Shown in pieces: positions 63,401 through 64,000 of a stretch of DNA of 64,000 bases (the stretch's first letter is position 1; every line of letters begins with the position of its first letter). The stretch covers positions 248,001 through 312,000 of the forward strand of contig JAEOAD010001993.1 of NCBI GenBank assembly GCA_036365145.1, written 5' to 3'. The stretch is from Orientallactaga sibirica. Lineage: Eukaryota > Chordata > Mammalia > Rodentia > Dipodidae. Both the position numbers and the translations under genes were made by a program. The notes under the pieces are model-generated. The model was not told the origin of the DNA. It saw nothing but the letters and a program-made list of their open reading frames with translations, and ran no database searches.

Positions 63401-64000
63401 GCACAACTTAGTGGATTGTCCTCATTTCTAAAGTAGTTTGTTTACAAAACAAATATCTTCATTACTGAACACTATACTATGTGAAATGAGCTAGTTCGGT
63501 TCTAGGAATCACTTGCTTTCCTACGAAGAAGGTTGAGTGGAGGAAGTTCAAACTTTCCTCGTTTGTGTAATCTAACAAGATTTATAAGTTAATGTTTTCG
63601 CGTCATTTCTAAAGTGGTTTCCTTATAAAACAAACATCTTCAGTACTGAACACTGTACTGTGTGAAATAAGTTAATTCGGTTCTGGGAATCAGTTAACTT
63701 TCTACGAAGATGGTTGAGTGCAGCAAGTTCAAACTTTCCTTGTTAATGTAATCTAAAAAGATGGCCAAGTTAGCAGAGTCACCTCATTTGTAAAGTAGTT
63801 TGTTGATAAAATTAACATGTTTATTGCCGAACATTGTACTGTGTGAAATAAGCCATTCGGTTCTAGGAATCACATGCTTTCCTACAAAGAAGGTTGAGTG
63901 CAACAAGGTCAAACTTTCCTTGTTAATGTAATCTGAAAAGATGCACAACTTAGTAGATTGGCCTCATTTCTAACGTAGTTTTTTTAGAAAAGAAACATCT

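Larger units (their letters stand above)
1..64000 (+). repeat. 181-bp tandem satellite array spanning the whole window
   Basis: Every part of the window can be read as the same monomer in the same orientation: a TACGAAG/TACAAAG start, GGTTGAGTGCAGCAAGTTC, a CTTTCC segment, TGTAATCTAA, a variable central word, CCTCATTTCTAAAGTAG, a 19-bp dyad, CATCTTCA, a CGAACACTGTACTGTGTGAA segment and a final TTCTAGGAATCAGTTT segment. Spacing is about 181 bp, and six adjacent monomers at 56,520-57,605 are exactly 181 bp. The array runs off both window edges. No inversion, transposon insertion or unique spacer was seen. Period and AT-richness (about 34% GC in one counted monomer) fit centromeric or pericentromeric satellites of plants and some animals. 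The centromeric role is inferred from family precedent, not shown by the sequence. Confidence 0.97.
55101..64000 (+). repeat. Mixed, mostly regular monomers to the window edge
   Basis: Families A to F run at a nearly constant 181 bp, including the exact series at 56,520-57,605 (A, B, D, B, C, A). One monomer at about 59,145 lacks part of its dyad to TGTGAA region. B-like monomers at 58,620 and 60,890-60,950 carry ACTGAGCACTG, as do those near 10 kb. The array continues past the end of the window, and the last monomer is cut at 64,000. No gene or insertion is seen. Confidence 0.8.

Noticed and set aside
1..64000. CRISPR array
   Set aside because: The repetition is of whole 181-bp units with no unique spacers between short repeats.
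1..64000. Primate alpha satellite
   Set aside because: The period is 181 bp rather than 171 bp, and the sequence does not match alpha satellite landmarks. The shared feel of TTCAAACTTTCCTT with a short alpha segment is too brief to matter.
1..64000. CENP-B box
   Set aside because: TTCGG occurs in most monomers (ATTCGGTTCTAGG), but the needed A and CGGG parts of the 17-bp box do not follow at the right spacing. I saw no copy fitting the core.
1..64000. Telomeric repeats or telomere-like blocks
   Set aside because: No run of TTTAGGG, TTAGGG or similar units. Isolated TTTAG words belong to the dyad loop.

Overview
The whole 64 kb window is one uninterrupted satellite DNA array. A monomer of about 181 bp repeats head to tail, always in the same orientation, roughly 350 times. 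I see no protein-coding gene, RNA gene, transposon, CRISPR array or unique flanking DNA. The monomer is about 34% GC (counted on one consensus-like copy), and six successive monomers at 56,520-57,605 are each exactly 181 bp. Such an AT-rich, nucleosome-sized, HOR-bearing array is typical of a eukaryotic centromere or pericentromere. A plant is my favoured guess, but the species and the centromeric role cannot be proved from sequence alone.

Monomers fall into recognisable families, here called A to F, that differ in a few diagnostic segments. These include the 5' part (CTTGTTAATGTAATCTAAAAAG versus the CTAGTTTGTGTAATCTAAC type), the central word (GCACAAC, TGTACAAG, TGGCCAAG or TGTCCAAG), a 19-bp dyad, and the 3' part (CTTCTAGGAATC, TTCTAGAATTC and others). 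Family order is partly repeated, so the array has several overlapping higher-order repeat (HOR) systems.

Layout: 1-6.6 kb, an old 4.7-4.8 kb duplication with an internal 11-monomer period. 6.6-10.57 kb, mixed monomers without a clear local HOR. 10.57-15.63 kb, a nearly perfect tandem duplication of a 2,528-bp, 14-monomer unit. 15.66-24.2 kb, mixed monomers. 24.2-26.6 kb, an indel-rich irregular stretch. 26.6-33.6 kb, three tandem copies of a 2.35-kb, 13-monomer unit. 34.19-34.56 kb, a scrambled stretch. 34.56-38.55 kb, a very regular 362-bp dimer and 723-bp tetramer HOR. 38.55-44.0 kb, mixed monomers, of which 40.7-43.9 kb recurs 4.33 kb downstream at 45.0-48.05 kb. 44.0-44.6 kb, another irregular stretch. 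48.06-54.23 kb, two copies of a 3.09-kb, 17-monomer unit and the start of a third. 54.23-55.1 kb, irregular. 55.1-64.0 kb, mixed monomers.

The most interesting signals are the 19-bp dyad, whose two arms co-vary between monomer families; a near-palindrome that becomes perfect in some monomers; a four-monomer block repeated 34.6 kb away; short deletions at microhomologies; and clusters of irregular monomers spaced about 10 kb apart, which may be biology or assembly error. Nothing resembling a new gene system is present.
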